Below are positions 50,124-59,281 of a stretch of DNA of 64,000 bases, piece after piece. The notes below the pieces were generated by a model. The model ran no database searches and was not told the DNA's origin. It worked only from the letters and a program-made list of their open reading frames with translations. The stretch lies in NCBI RefSeq assembly GCF_019884785.1, contig NZ_CP082326.1, forward strand, positions 1,791,355 to 1,855,354. The letters run 5' to 3'. The stretch's first letter is position 1. Every line of letters begins with the position of its first letter. Source of the DNA: Crassaminicella profunda. Its GTDB lineage: Bacteria; Bacillota; Clostridia; Peptostreptococcales; Thermotaleaceae. The position numbers were made by a program, and so were the translations under genes.

Positions 50124-51749
50124 TTATTGTAACTTAGGAATATATATAATTTGTCCTATTTTAATATCGTTTGGATCTTGAATCTGATTATATTCCATAA
50201 TCAGATGTCTTTTAGAATAATCATTATAAAATTTTTTACTAATGCTAAAAATAGTGTCTTTAGGTTGTATCTCATATGGAGATGCTTCTGAATTTTGAGA
50301 AATGTTTTCTTTCTTATCCTCTTGAGCTACTTGGTTATTAGCAGTTGTGGTTGCATTTGGAATATATAAAACTTGTCCCACATAAATACTGCTACTATCT
50401 TTAAGATTATTATATTCCGTAATAAAATGACGTTTTGTATAATCGTGATAAAATTTATCAGCAATGCTAAAAATAGTGTCCCCTGCCAAAACTGTATATG
50501 AGAGAGCATTCGTGTTTTGGGGTATTTCTTTATTTTCATTAGGAGTTGTATTTTTAGCTATTTGTTTATTTGTTTTATAGGGCAATACATTAGGATAAGT
50601 GATCTCTAATTTATCAAATAAAAGTACTCCTTTAGTTTTGTTATCAAACTCTACGCTTTCAACATAAATTCGTTGTACTTCAGCTGGATATGCTATTTCG
50701 ATAGGAAGTACTGCCTCGATAGACTTCCATTTTAACCAATCTATTTCATTTGCTAAAGGAATTTTATATATTTTTCCTTTTGTATCTTTTAATATAATTC
50801 CAATGCTATGATGACTCTTCTCAAAAGCATATACCCATAGGCCTATATTTTCTGCCTGTTTTGTTATTAATACTTTTTTTCCTTCATAAACGACATTTCC
50901 TATACTATGGAGTCTTCCTCTTAAAAAATCATATTCTAATCTTGTAGAATATTTTCCCTGGACGCTATTTGTATCTCTAGTAATCTTTCCAATTACTTTT
51001 TTAGGGGAACCCACAAAAAAAGTAGTTGCTTTTTCAAATCCATTTAACAATACTCTTTTAGGTAATGTTTCTGTTGAAGATATTTGTTGATTATTATCTG
51101 TTAGCTCATCAAAGGGATTTTCAACAAATCCATCAAAAGGAGCAAATGGATTTTCCTTACCCAGTTCATCCTTATTAAAATATTCCGTTAAGTAGGTATC
51201 ATCCTTATCGTTTGGCAAACTATAAAAATCTAAAAAAATGTTTCCAATTAACTGTCCACTTTCATTGTTTTCAATTCGTAAACCTTTAACAATAATCTTT
51301 TTTTTATATTCTCTAATTTTCTTCATGAAATTTAACAAGGCGTCGTAATTACCTTCAAATGGAAGTTTTACTGTTATAGCATCTAGTGTATATTCTTTAA
51401 TTTGTTCCTTTCTAAATTCAGAAAAGTCGATAGAAGAAACTTGTAGCATTGTATGATCTAATATTTCATTTAACAATATAATAATTTGTTCCTGTTCTAG
51501 TGATGAAAAAAAACTTTTTTTAATAGGAATTATATCTTTATTTATATTTTCAAATTCCTTATCTACTTTATCTTTAGAAGCAACAATTATTTTATTTTTT
51601 TGAATTTCTGACTGATATTTTTTTATATTTTCTTTTAAGTCCTTGAATTTTGATATTTGTGGATTGATGATAAAATGAAAATAACCATAGCCTAATATTC
51701 CTGTAATTAAAAATAAAATAGGTATTTTTCGAAATTTAGTTATTGTCAT
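50124..51749 (-). CDS. PilO-like pilus assembly protein fused to a beta-sandwich and two LysM domains
   Basis: The 541-residue protein has an N-terminal membrane helix (about 11-30), a coiled coil and a PilO-like ferredoxin domain (about 30-190, DAITVKLPFEGNYDALLNFM). A linker with repeated NPF motifs and a carbohydrate-binding-like beta-sandwich (about 236-392, GLWVYAFEKSHHSIGIILKD) follow. Two LysM domains end the protein (about 415-464 and 489-541, each with GDTIFSIADKF- or KDTIFSISKKF-type starts). Ordinary PilO is about 180-220 residues. It overlaps pilN by 14 bases. The extra domains should reach and bind peptidoglycan. Confidence 0.88.
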   Translation of the reverse strand: MTITKFRKIPILFLITGILGYGYFHFIINPQISKFKDLKENIKKYQSEIQKNKIIVASKDKVDKEFENINKDIIPIKKSFFSSLEQEQIIILLNEILDHTMLQVSSIDFSEFRKEQIKEYTLDAITVKLPFEGNYDALLNFMKKIREYKKKIIVKGLRIENNESGQLIGNIFLDFYSLPNDKDDTYLTEYFNKDELGKENPFAPFDGFVENPFDELTDNNQQISSTETLPKRVLLNGFEKATTFFVGSPKKVIGKITRDTNSVQGKYSTRLEYDFLRGRLHSIGNVVYEGKKVLITKQAENIGLWVYAFEKSHHSIGIILKDTKGKIYKIPLANEIDWLKWKSIEAVLPIEIAYPAEVQRIYVESVEFDNKTKGVLLFDKLEITYPNVLPYKTNKQIAKNTTPNENKEIPQNTNALSYTVLAGDTIFSIADKFYHDYTKRHFITEYNNLKDSSSIYVGQVLYIPNATTTANNQVAQEDKKENISQNSEASPYEIQPKDTIFSISKKFYNDYSKRHLIMEYNQIQDPNDIKIGQIIYIPKLQ

Positions 51750-52299
51750 TTGTTGTCACATCCTTAATAGTAAAAGTGAGCGTAAAAGTATAACTTCCAT
51801 CATCTCCTGAAATTGCAGGAATAAATATATCTTGAAAATATTTTACATTTTCTAGATTGTATTTAAGCTCAGCAATTGCCATTTTATTTTTTGCTATTCC
51901 CTGTATTTCTACTATTTCAGGATCTATAGTAATCATTTTAAAAAATAAATCATTAGGCACCATATCTCTAATTGTATAGATTAAAAAATCGTTAATTATA
52001 TCTTTTTCATTCATGCCCGCTTCCAAATCTTGTAGCATTTGAATTTTATGCTTCATTTCTTGAATTTTTCGTGATTTATCCTCTACTTCTTGTACTTTTA
52101 TATAATCTTTAGATGAATTTATTATATTACTTGCTGATACTACTTCTTCTTCAGTTTTTTTTATATTTATTAAATTTACAATAGGTATGATGATAAAAAA
52201 GATAATTACAATAAATACACCTATAGGAATTAAGTATTTTTTATTAGTTATTTTTTTATTTTTTGATAAATAGGGCTCAAAAAAGTTGAAATCTCTCAT
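51736..52299 (-). CDS. pilN: Type IV pilus assembly protein PilN
   Basis: About 187 residues: a short cytoplasmic N-terminus with DFNFFEPYL (equivalent to the PilN motif that binds PilM), one membrane helix (about 24-46), then a coiled coil and a ferredoxin-like domain. ATG 52299 is seven bases after GGGGG. Sits between pilM and pilO in the standard order. Confidence 0.9.
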   Translation of the reverse strand: MRDFNFFEPYLSKNKKITNKKYLIPIGVFIVIIFFIIIPIVNLINIKKTEEEVVSASNIINSSKDYIKVQEVEDKSRKIQEMKHKIQMLQDLEAGMNEKDIINDFLIYTIRDMVPNDLFFKMITIDPEIVEIQGIAKNKMAIAELKYNLENVKYFQDIFIPAISGDDGSYTFTLTFTIKDVTTNDNN

Positions 52300-52313
52300 G
52301 TCCATACCCCCAC

Positions 52314-53387
52314 TTATTTTCTTATAATTGCTCCACTTGCATTTAGATAAAGATTTATATTAAAATTGATTTTTGAATTTTCTATTTTTATAGTGCTTAT
52401 TTTTTCTATTTTCTCTACAGGTATGTTAAAATAGTCGTTAATATATTGAGAAATGCCTATTAGATTAGCATGTCCACCTAAAAGATATATTTTATCAATT
52501 TTATTCACTGGTTTTCTGCTGGTATAAAATTTAAATATTCGTTGTATTTCCTCTATCCATCCATCAACAGAGGTTCTAATAATATCTTTTATTATTTCAT
52601 TTTGATTGTTTTTTTTCTCTTTTTCTGCCTTATCTAAAGAAATATCCAATACATTTGCAATATTTATATCAATATCTTTACCACCGACCTTCAAAAGTCG
52701 ACTAAATTGAGAAATTCCATTATCTATAATATTCATATTGATATTTTCATAACCTAAATCTAATATTGCAATGGTTTGAGAATCTTTATAAGGTTTGTCT
52801 TTATCTAAAAGAACAATTTCTGTATTTGTTTTCTCGTTTATTTTTACATTTTTGTCAAATAGCTTAGAAATAGCATTAGAATGACTATCTAAAGCAAAAG
52901 GTTTGAGATTTAATTGTTTTGCAAGTTCTAAATAGTTTTGTACAATTGTTTTAGGAAGTGCTGCAGCTAATACACGTATTTTTTTTAAATCCTCCTCTTG
53001 TAGAACTTCTAATTTTTTATATTGTATTACATATTCTTCTAACGCCATAGGAAACTGTTGTTGTATTTCATATTCTAGCATTTGTTCAAAACTCTGAGAT
53101 TTTACATAAGGAAGAAATAATTCACGTGTTATGATAGACGTGCTTTCTAATGTGAAAATAACTTTTTTCACTTTGAAATCTTGTTCTTTTAGAACCTTGT
53201 TTATGGCATGTTTTAATTTTGATATATCAATAATTTGACCATCTTGAATAGCATTAGGTGGAGTATGTAAAGATATAGCATCATTAATAATAACCGTATT
53301 ATTTATATATTTTCCAACTACCATTTTTATATTATAAGTCCCTATATCAATCGATAAAATATTTTTGGAAAACAATAATGGATACAC
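52314..53387 (-). CDS. pilM: Type IV pilus assembly protein PilM
   Basis: The 357-residue actin-like ATPase has LSIDIGTYNIKMVVG (phosphate 1), LDLGYENINMNII (phosphate 2) and LLGGHANLIGI (adenosine) motifs plus YEIQQQFPMALEEYV. It binds the PilN N-terminus on the cytosolic side. The start is taken as GTG 53387; a TTG four codons later is an alternative as the ribosome site is close. Confidence 0.93.
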   Translation of the reverse strand: MYPLLFSKNILSIDIGTYNIKMVVGKYINNTVIINDAISLHTPPNAIQDGQIIDISKLKHAINKVLKEQDFKVKKVIFTLESTSIITRELFLPYVKSQSFEQMLEYEIQQQFPMALEEYVIQYKKLEVLQEEDLKKIRVLAAALPKTIVQNYLELAKQLNLKPFALDSHSNAISKLFDKNVKINEKTNTEIVLLDKDKPYKDSQTIAILDLGYENINMNIIDNGISQFSRLLKVGGKDIDINIANVLDISLDKAEKEKKNNQNEIIKDIIRTSVDGWIEEIQRIFKFYTSRKPVNKIDKIYLLGGHANLIGISQYINDYFNIPVEKIEKISTIKIENSKINFNINLYLNASGAIIRK

Positions 53388-53395
53388 TCCTTTCC

Positions 53396-54157
53396 TTAGC
53401 CAATATTGTAAAAATAAGTAATATAATAATATATTATATCATTTCCATAATAAACTGTCATTAATGTAGCAAAGCCAATAAATGGTCCAAATGGAATCAT
53501 GTCTTTTCTCCCTTTTTGTTTTGTAATGATCAAGCATACAGAAATAAATGCTCCAATTACAAAAGATAAAAACATTATCAAAAGAATCCATTTCCACCTT
53601 AACCAAAATCCTAGCATACCCATTAATTTAATATCTCCTCCACCCATACCACCATTTGTTATTAGGGCAATCAATAAAAAAAATCCACCTCCAATTAATA
53701 AACCTAACACACTGTTGTATAGATTTGTAAAATTCACGAAAAATGAATGAATATTAAATATAAATGCAAAAACAAACCCCAACCAAATCAATCCATCTGG
53801 AATAATCTGATGATCTATGTCAATAAAGCTAATTACAATGATTAAACTAGACAACAATGCGTATTCCATAAATTCTAAAGAATATCCATATCTATAATAT
53901 AAAAATAAATAAATCATTGCATGCATAAGTTCTATAATAGGATATTGCATAGATATTTTCACATCACAATATCTACATTTTCCCCTATAAACTAAAAAAC
54001 TAAAAACTGGTATCAAATCCATTGGTTTTAAAGTAGTATTGCATTTGGGACAATGAGACCCTGGATACACAATAGATTCTCTACGTGGTATCCTCCAAAT
54101 ACATACATTAAGAAAAGAACCTATTAGTAATCCTAGCACTAGAATAAAAAGATACAT
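53396..54157 (-). CDS. pilD: Prepilin peptidase (A24)
   Basis: The 253-residue membrane enzyme has GSFLNVCIWRIPR, the zinc tetracysteine CPKC...CRYC, and the two catalytic Asp motifs in FIDIDHQIIPD and GGGDIKLMG. It cleaves prepilin leaders after Gly and methylates Phe+1. The operon encodes about eleven substrates for it. Confidence 0.96.
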   Translation of the reverse strand: MYLFILVLGLLIGSFLNVCIWRIPRRESIVYPGSHCPKCNTTLKPMDLIPVFSFLVYRGKCRYCDVKISMQYPIIELMHAMIYLFLYYRYGYSLEFMEYALLSSLIIVISFIDIDHQIIPDGLIWLGFVFAFIFNIHSFFVNFTNLYNSVLGLLIGGGFFLLIALITNGGMGGGDIKLMGMLGFWLRWKWILLIMFLSFVIGAFISVCLIITKQKGRKDMIPFGPFIGFATLMTVYYGNDIIYYYITYFYNIG

Positions 54158-54253
54158 ATAATTTTCACGTCCTTATAAATAATTAAAAATAATATAACCT
54201 ACTAACACTACTAAGAATTCTACAAAAGCAGATATTTTTCCTTTTTTATTGCA

Positions 54254-54290
54254 AAAAAGACTCAGATATATATAATATTTCTGAGTTTTA
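54254..54290 (-). terminator. Terminator after the PilW-like beta-helix prepilin
   Basis: On the minus strand AAACTCAGA pairs with TCTGAGTC, followed by TTTTTT. Suggests partial termination before pilD. Confidence 0.75.
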
Positions 54291-55583
54291 AAATGGGAGA
54301 TCATTTAAAGCACATGGTTTATATTTTATAGAAGCACTTCCACTTAAATGAATTTCTTTTGCAATAATAATTCCATCAAACGATGCACTTCCAGTAATAG
54401 TTACTTTTCCATTAGGTGCAAATAATATTCCACTAGCGCGAGTACTTCCACTTAACTTTATATCTTTTTTACTGACTATAATTACATCTGAAAATATATC
54501 ATTCCATGGAGAATTCCATGATTTGAAAGTATATGAATCTCCAAAATATTTCATAGTATCTTTAGTAGTAGCGTTTGAGGTAAAACCTCTATCTGAATAC
54601 CATGAATCAGATTTTAATGGAGGTATTGAGATATCTGGAAAATCTATATTGTCAATTTTATTTCCTGGCCCATTGCTCCAAGACTTAGGAAATTTTATTT
54701 TTCCAGTATAATATAAATTTTCATAAATTTTCGAAGTGCCTTCTAATTTAATATCTCCGTTAACATAAATTGAATTAGAATTATCAGATTTACCTAATCT
54801 TGTACTTCCAGTCATCTTAATATTATCATGGATATATATTTCGCTAGCATCAATATAACTTGATCCAGTAGAAGTATAATTTCCGTTAATGAAAGATGTA
54901 GTATCAAGTGCATTAATATTAGAACTGCCACCTATTTTTAAATAATTTGTCACTAATACATAATCTCCCCATTGTTCGTTCGGATTCGATTCAATAGGCA
55001 ATGTTTTTTTATAGCATATAGCAATACTAGGTTTATCTTCATTTTCATTTAAGATTTTATTATTTTTAGGTAAATTTATAATTAATGCTTCAGATTTCAT
55101 GTTATAAGTTTGTTTTTTATCACTACCAACAATCTCAAAATTTAAAATATTATCTATAGTTTTTTTTGTGCTTTCTTCTATAGCTCTTTCAAATGATAGT
55201 GTTTGGATTGAATCTGTAATAATTCTTGAGTTTCCTTTATATCGATGTTCTATTGTATTTCCATTAATAAAAATATAGTATAAATCCTCTTCAATATCAT
55301 CTTTTGGGGGGATAGGTTGAGAAGGATCAATTATCTTTAAATTTGTTGCATAGCGTATCTCTTTTGTAATAAAATCAGCAGCTAAACGAACCTTTTGCTG
55401 TACATTAGCTTGTATTGACCCTTTCGTAAAAGTATGAATTCCAAAAAAATTCAAAGAATATCCTAAAGATAAAATCATTCCTAAAAGAGCAAGAACAACT
55501 AAGAGCTCTATAAGGGTGACACCTTTTGTATTTTTTAAATTGGTTTTTAATAAAGAATTATATTTTCTCTTATGGCTAAGCAC
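54288..55583 (-). CDS. PilW-like prepilin with C-terminal polymer-forming (DUF7305/bactofilin-like) domain
   Basis: The 431-residue protein has the cleavage motif NTKGVTLIELLVVLALLGM, a PilW-like region with VRLAADFITKEIRYAT, and a C-terminal half (about 235-431) with short-period beta repeats. Those repeats include INGNYTSTGSSYIDASEIY, IKMTGSTRLGK, IKLSGSTRASG and VTITGSASFDGI, typical of right-handed beta-helix polymer-forming domains. Such domains are usually attached to PilX-type proteins. The start is near GTG/ATG 55583. Likely a tip or adhesive minor pilin. Confidence 0.88.
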   Translation of the reverse strand: MLSHKRKYNSLLKTNLKNTKGVTLIELLVVLALLGMILSLGYSLNFFGIHTFTKGSIQANVQQKVRLAADFITKEIRYATNLKIIDPSQPIPPKDDIEEDLYYIFINGNTIEHRYKGNSRIITDSIQTLSFERAIEESTKKTIDNILNFEIVGSDKKQTYNMKSEALIINLPKNNKILNENEDKPSIAICYKKTLPIESNPNEQWGDYVLVTNYLKIGGSSNINALDTTSFINGNYTSTGSSYIDASEIYIHDNIKMTGSTRLGKSDNSNSIYVNGDIKLEGTSKIYENLYYTGKIKFPKSWSNGPGNKIDNIDFPDISIPPLKSDSWYSDRGFTSNATTKDTMKYFGDSYTFKSWNSPWNDIFSDVIIVSKKDIKLSGSTRASGILFAPNGKVTITGSASFDGIIIAKEIHLSGSASIKYKPCALNDLPF

Positions 55584-55632
55584 CTATATCTCCACCTTTA
55601 TTATAAACATAGTAAACAATTAATTTAAAAAA

Positions 55633-55959
55633 TTATCTATTTGGGATGAATGTAGTTAAAGATACATTATGGTCTTTATATTCTACATTTACTATCTCTT
55701 TTTTTCCTAAAACAGTAATTTGGGATATACCTAAAAATTTTATATTTAAAGTATCGCTCCCTGTAGTAACTGAATTAATTTTACGATCCATTTGAATTTG
55801 GGCTTGATGTAATGCTTGGCTTTTTTTACCTGAAGAGAAAATACCTGAAAAGCTACTTGTAAAAGTAGTAGTAAAACTAACAACAATTATTCCTAATATT
55901 GCTAACGAAATGATTATCTCAATCAATGTAAATCCTTTTTTATCAGATAATATTTTCAT
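55633..55959 (-). CDS. Prepilin-like protein, PilV type (first set)
   Basis: About 108 residues starting at ATG 55959, six bases after AGAGGTG, with the motif DKKGFTLIEIIISLAILGII. A short C-terminal region follows with ALHQAQIQMDRKINSV. Probably the PilV-like minor pilin of the first set. Confidence 0.87.
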   Translation of the reverse strand: MKILSDKKGFTLIEIIISLAILGIIVVSFTTTFTSSFSGIFSSGKKSQALHQAQIQMDRKINSVTTGSDTLNIKFLGISQITVLGKKEIVNVEYKDHNVSLTTFIPNR

Positions 55960-55972
55960 TATTTTCACCTCT

Positions 55973-56419
55973 TTATTTCCAAAGTCCTCTTGTATAACCA
56001 TTTGTTGTTTTATTTAAAGTTAAAGATACCGTTTTATTAAAATCTTTTACTGTAGCAGTAGAGATAATTACAATTTTTTTATCTTTTCGTGTAATATTTA
56101 CAACAAAACTTCCACCAATATCATCTTCTGGATTCTCAATATAATCTGATTTAAATTCTCCATTTACCAAATATACAGGATTAGATGGAGGCGCATCTAT
56201 TAACTTAGTTGCTTCATCCTTATTCTCTATGATATATTTGGCAATAGCATCTGCCCCTGATCTTGCAATATAATAAGCTTGCATATTTTTTTCTTCTTTT
56301 GCAACTTGTCTAGATTCTGTAACACTTAAAAACAAAAGAATCGTACCTAAAAACACAAGAACAAGCATAACAATAAGTACCAGTGGAAGTATAGCACCTT
56401 TTTCATTTTTAATGTACAT
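55973..56419 (-). CDS. PilX-like pilus assembly protein (first set)
   Basis: The 148-residue protein has an N-terminal EKGAILPLVLIVMLVLVFLG helix (PilX_N type) and MQAYYIARSGADAIAKYI. It overlaps the region before the PilV-like gene by a short distance. Likely minor pilin promoting assembly. Confidence 0.85.
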   Translation of the reverse strand: MYIKNEKGAILPLVLIVMLVLVFLGTILLFLSVTESRQVAKEEKNMQAYYIARSGADAIAKYIIENKDEATKLIDAPPSNPVYLVNGEFKSDYIENPEDDIGGSFVVNITRKDKKIVIISTATVKDFNKTVSLTLNKTTNGYTRGLWK

Positions 56420-56513
56420 AGGAACTCCTCCCAGTCTTTATATTAAATCATATTTTTAAAGTTTATGCTAATATTAATTTCTTTTTTATTAAAATAAAAA
56501 TATATATAACGAA

Positions 56514-56547
56514 AGGAGGAGACACTGTTTTTATATCCCTCCTCCAA
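56514..56547 (-). terminator. GGAGGAG hairpin after the first tandem pilin
   Basis: GGAGGAG (56515-56521) pairs with CTCCTCC (56541-56547) across a loop of about 19 bases. It is nearly identical in stem and placement to the hairpin at 58634. It has only a short T stretch, so it may attenuate or stabilise rather than terminate. Confidence 0.75.
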
Positions 56548-56564
56548 ACTTTGTACTTGATAGA

Positions 56565-57611
56565 CTACTTAATTTCCTTAATTTTAGGCTCAGTAAATTC
56601 AGTATGTGAATCTCCCCAAGTTCTAAATCCTACATGGCCTGTTTCTGTTTTTTCTAAAGCATCTATGGTAACAGGGTCTGTACTTATCTCTTGCTCGTCG
56701 ATATATACTCTGACATCTTTTTTAGTTGAGTCATCTGCATTTTTTGTAACCTTAACCTTAATATCATGTACTTTTGTCCACCAATCATCACTAGTAATCA
56801 TTTCATCTGGTGGATCAATTTCTGCAAATGGATTTAATCGATTTTCTTCTTTTCCACTATTTCTCTTAAAAAATCTAAATTTATGTCCTATCCCAGTATC
56901 AAATTGAAATATATAACCAGTATCATTTATTTTATTCCCAGTTTTTTCAACTTTACTTTCAATTATAATACCGTATCCATTGCCCAATGCAAAAGCATCT
57001 CTACTTAATTTAGCTTTCGTTGTAATTTCATATTGATCATAAGTATTTGGAAAAAAGATACGATCATCCCATTTTCCACCCAATGGTGTCCATTCTTTAT
57101 TTTTAAGCATTCCACCTTTAATAATCCAACGTTTAGAACTTTTATGATAAAGAATATCATCTAAATTTTCTAACAATTCATAACTACTATTAGAAGAAAT
57201 AGTAGCATCTAATACTAAGGTCCAAAGTCCTTGTTCCGGATTCCATAAATATTTTGCACCTTTACTTTGTGGTATTGGTGTATTTTCCAAATATCCATTA
57301 TCCACCAGTATTTCGCCATTTGATTTTAATTCATCTGCTGTAATATCTATTAAAGATTTATTTAATTTCAGCGCATATAGATTTGTAGCATCATTTAATA
57401 CCTTTATATTAGCTTGATCTGCTCGTAGTTTTGCGTTCTCTGAAAATCCTCCAAACTTAGGTACTGCAATTGCAGATAAAATACCTAAGATTGCAATTAC
57501 TACTATTAATTCTATCAGTGTGAACCCCTTTTGATTTTTAATATAATCACCTACTTTTTGTCTAATTAATAGTAAAATATTGCTTTTTAATCTTAATTTG
57601 AAATTCCCCAT
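56565..57611 (-). CDS. Prepilin with C-terminal concanavalin-like beta domain, copy 2
   Basis: The 348-residue protein has the motif NQKGFTLIELIVVIAILGIL, a PilA-like first domain (LRADQANIKVLNDATNLYAL) with LWNPEQGLW at about 120-130, then an all-beta domain (about 180-348) with YEITTKAKL, GYIFQFDTGIGHKFRFFKR, HDIKVKVTK and HVGFRTWGDSHTEF. That domain resembles LamG-like sugar-binding folds. It is a close tandem paralogue of the next gene. ATG 57611 lacks a ribosome site and gives an unusually long leader of 29 residues; an ATT at 57542 has a good one. Confidence 0.88.
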   Translation of the reverse strand: MGNFKLRLKSNILLLIRQKVGDYIKNQKGFTLIELIVVIAILGILSAIAVPKFGGFSENAKLRADQANIKVLNDATNLYALKLNKSLIDITADELKSNGEILVDNGYLENTPIPQSKGAKYLWNPEQGLWTLVLDATISSNSSYELLENLDDILYHKSSKRWIIKGGMLKNKEWTPLGGKWDDRIFFPNTYDQYEITTKAKLSRDAFALGNGYGIIIESKVEKTGNKINDTGYIFQFDTGIGHKFRFFKRNSGKEENRLNPFAEIDPPDEMITSDDWWTKVHDIKVKVTKNADDSTKKDVRVYIDEQEISTDPVTIDALEKTETGHVGFRTWGDSHTEFTEPKIKEIK

Positions 57612-57649
57612 GTTTTTATTGCAAGTTATTAAGTCTCGTAATTATCAGA

Positions 57650-58597
57650 CTACTTGATTTCCTTAATTTTAGGATTGGTGAATTCAGCATGTGATTTGTT
57701 CCATGTTCTAAATCCTACATATCGTTGTTTTTCTGTGTCTGAAGATTCTACCTTATAAGCTTCTGTACTTATGGGGTTACCGTCAATATATACCATTACA
57801 TCTTTTTCTGAATCATTAACTTTTGTAACATTAATCTTAATATCATGTGGTGCTTTCCACCAATTAGCATCGTTAGATATTTCCCTTGATGGATCTATTA
57901 TGTGCTTATTCGACTCTCCACCATTAGTTCTTTTATAAAAAGCGAATTTATTTCCAAGACCAGGATCAAACTGAAATACATATCCAGTATCATTGGCGCT
58001 TTTTCCAATTGCAGATTGTTCTACAACACTCTCAAATATTATGCCATATCCAACAGATCCTTCTCCACTAATAAATTGGGCTTTTGTTGTAATCTCATAT
58101 TGTTCATAATCATTTGGAAAAAAAATACGTTGTTGACCAGTTTTGTTATTTTTTAGTTTGCCATCTTTAATAGTCCAGTTATCGTTACTATTATGATAAA
58201 GAATATTGTTACAATCTGTTTTTAATAATTTACTACCACCATCAATATCTAGCACCCACATTCCTTGTTCCTGATTCCATAAATATTGCGCTTCTTTACT
58301 TTGTGGGGAAGGTGTACTTTCTAAATAATCAGTCGCTACAAGTTTTGCACCATTTTCTCCTAAATCATCTGTTATAATATCTGTCAAATCTTTATTTTCT
58401 TTAAGTGCGTACAAAGTGGTAGCATCGTTTAATATCTTAATATTTGCCTGATCTGCTCTAAACTTTGCTTTTTCTGTAAATCCTCCAAACTTTGGTATTG
58501 CAATACCTCCTAAAATACTTAATATTGCAATGACTACTATTAATTCTATCAGTGTAAACCCTTTTTGATTATGAAGCTTTAAATTAAACTTTTTCAT
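57650..58597 (-). CDS. Prepilin with C-terminal concanavalin-like beta domain, copy 1
   Basis: The 315-residue protein has a 14-residue leader and the motif NQKGFTLIELIVVIAILSIL, followed by FRADQANIKILNDATTLYAL, a LWNQEQGMW segment and a beta domain ending VGFRTWNKSHAEFTNPKIKEIK (in parts VGFRTWNKSHAEF and NPKIKEIK). The ATG follows AGGTG five bases upstream. The two copies share most of their length. It lies just after the major pilin. Probable adhesive or tip pilin. Confidence 0.9.
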   Translation of the reverse strand: MKKFNLKLHNQKGFTLIELIVVIAILSILGGIAIPKFGGFTEKAKFRADQANIKILNDATTLYALKENKDLTDIITDDLGENGAKLVATDYLESTPSPQSKEAQYLWNQEQGMWVLDIDGGSKLLKTDCNNILYHNSNDNWTIKDGKLKNNKTGQQRIFFPNDYEQYEITTKAQFISGEGSVGYGIIFESVVEQSAIGKSANDTGYVFQFDPGLGNKFAFYKRTNGGESNKHIIDPSREISNDANWWKAPHDIKINVTKVNDSEKDVMVYIDGNPISTEAYKVESSDTEKQRYVGFRTWNKSHAEFTNPKIKEIK

Positions 58598-58633
58598 GCT
58601 ATCACCTACTTTTTTTTATAGCTGTGTAATTAA

Positions 58634-58665
58634 AGGAGGAGAATCTGTCTTAGTGACTCTCCTCC
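58634..58665 (-). terminator. GGAGGAG hairpin after the major pilin
   Basis: GGAGGAGA (58634-58641) pairs with TCTCCTCC (58658-58665), with extra pairing possible inside. A T-rich stretch follows on the minus strand. Likely yields a high level of the pilA transcript relative to downstream genes. Confidence 0.8.
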
Positions 58666-58720
58666 AAAGTTTATAAATTAGTAACAATTACTAAGAATTT
58701 ATGAAAAACAAATGTTTTAT

Positions 58721-59137
58721 TTATTCTGCTGTTACTACTGTTACATCACCCTTAGCATCTATAGTAGCTTCAAATTTAGTTTTATTTTTAGCTTGAGCTT
58801 TTACATCTGATCCCAATAAGTTTTCCATTACTGCTTTTAGTGTAGTATCTGATTTAACTGTAATTGCGTCACTCTTTTCAAATTTAGTATCTCCAGTATT
58901 ATTGATTGTAATTGTACCTGTACCACTTATATCTTCATTTGTTAATGCTACCAAAACAGCTGTTTGAATTGTTTTGCAAGCTGTTTTATCTGCTTCTACT
59001 TTAGCCTTCTCAGTAAATCCACCAAACTTAGGTACTACAATTCCTGCTAAAATTCCTAAAATAGCAATAACTACAATTAATTCAATTAATGTAAATCCTT
59101 TTTTGTTTTTCATTCTTTTACTAAATATTTTCAACAT
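58721..59137 (-). CDS. pilA: Major type IV pilin
   Basis: The 138-residue prepilin has a 14-residue leader, the motif KKGFTLIELIVVIAILGIL and a short C-terminal domain with GDTKFEKSDAITVKSDT and a low-complexity acidic end. It is the smallest of the pilins, follows pilC, and has a strong AAGGAGAGAG ribosome site and a hairpin after the stop, as expected of the abundant subunit. Major status is inference from size and position. Confidence 0.9.
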   Translation of the reverse strand: MLKIFSKRMKNKKGFTLIELIVVIAILGILAGIVVPKFGGFTEKAKVEADKTACKTIQTAVLVALTNEDISGTGTITINNTGDTKFEKSDAITVKSDTTLKAVMENLLGSDVKAQAKNKTKFEATIDAKGDVTVVTAE

Positions 59138-59281
59138 TTTTCTCTCTCCTTTTTAATAATTTTTTTAATAATATAACATTTTATTTGATGTTTTGATCCC
59201 TCCTTTTATATAATATTTTTCTATAGTACATTTTGGAATACATTATTGAGATAAAACAAATATATTCTATTAGATATATAC

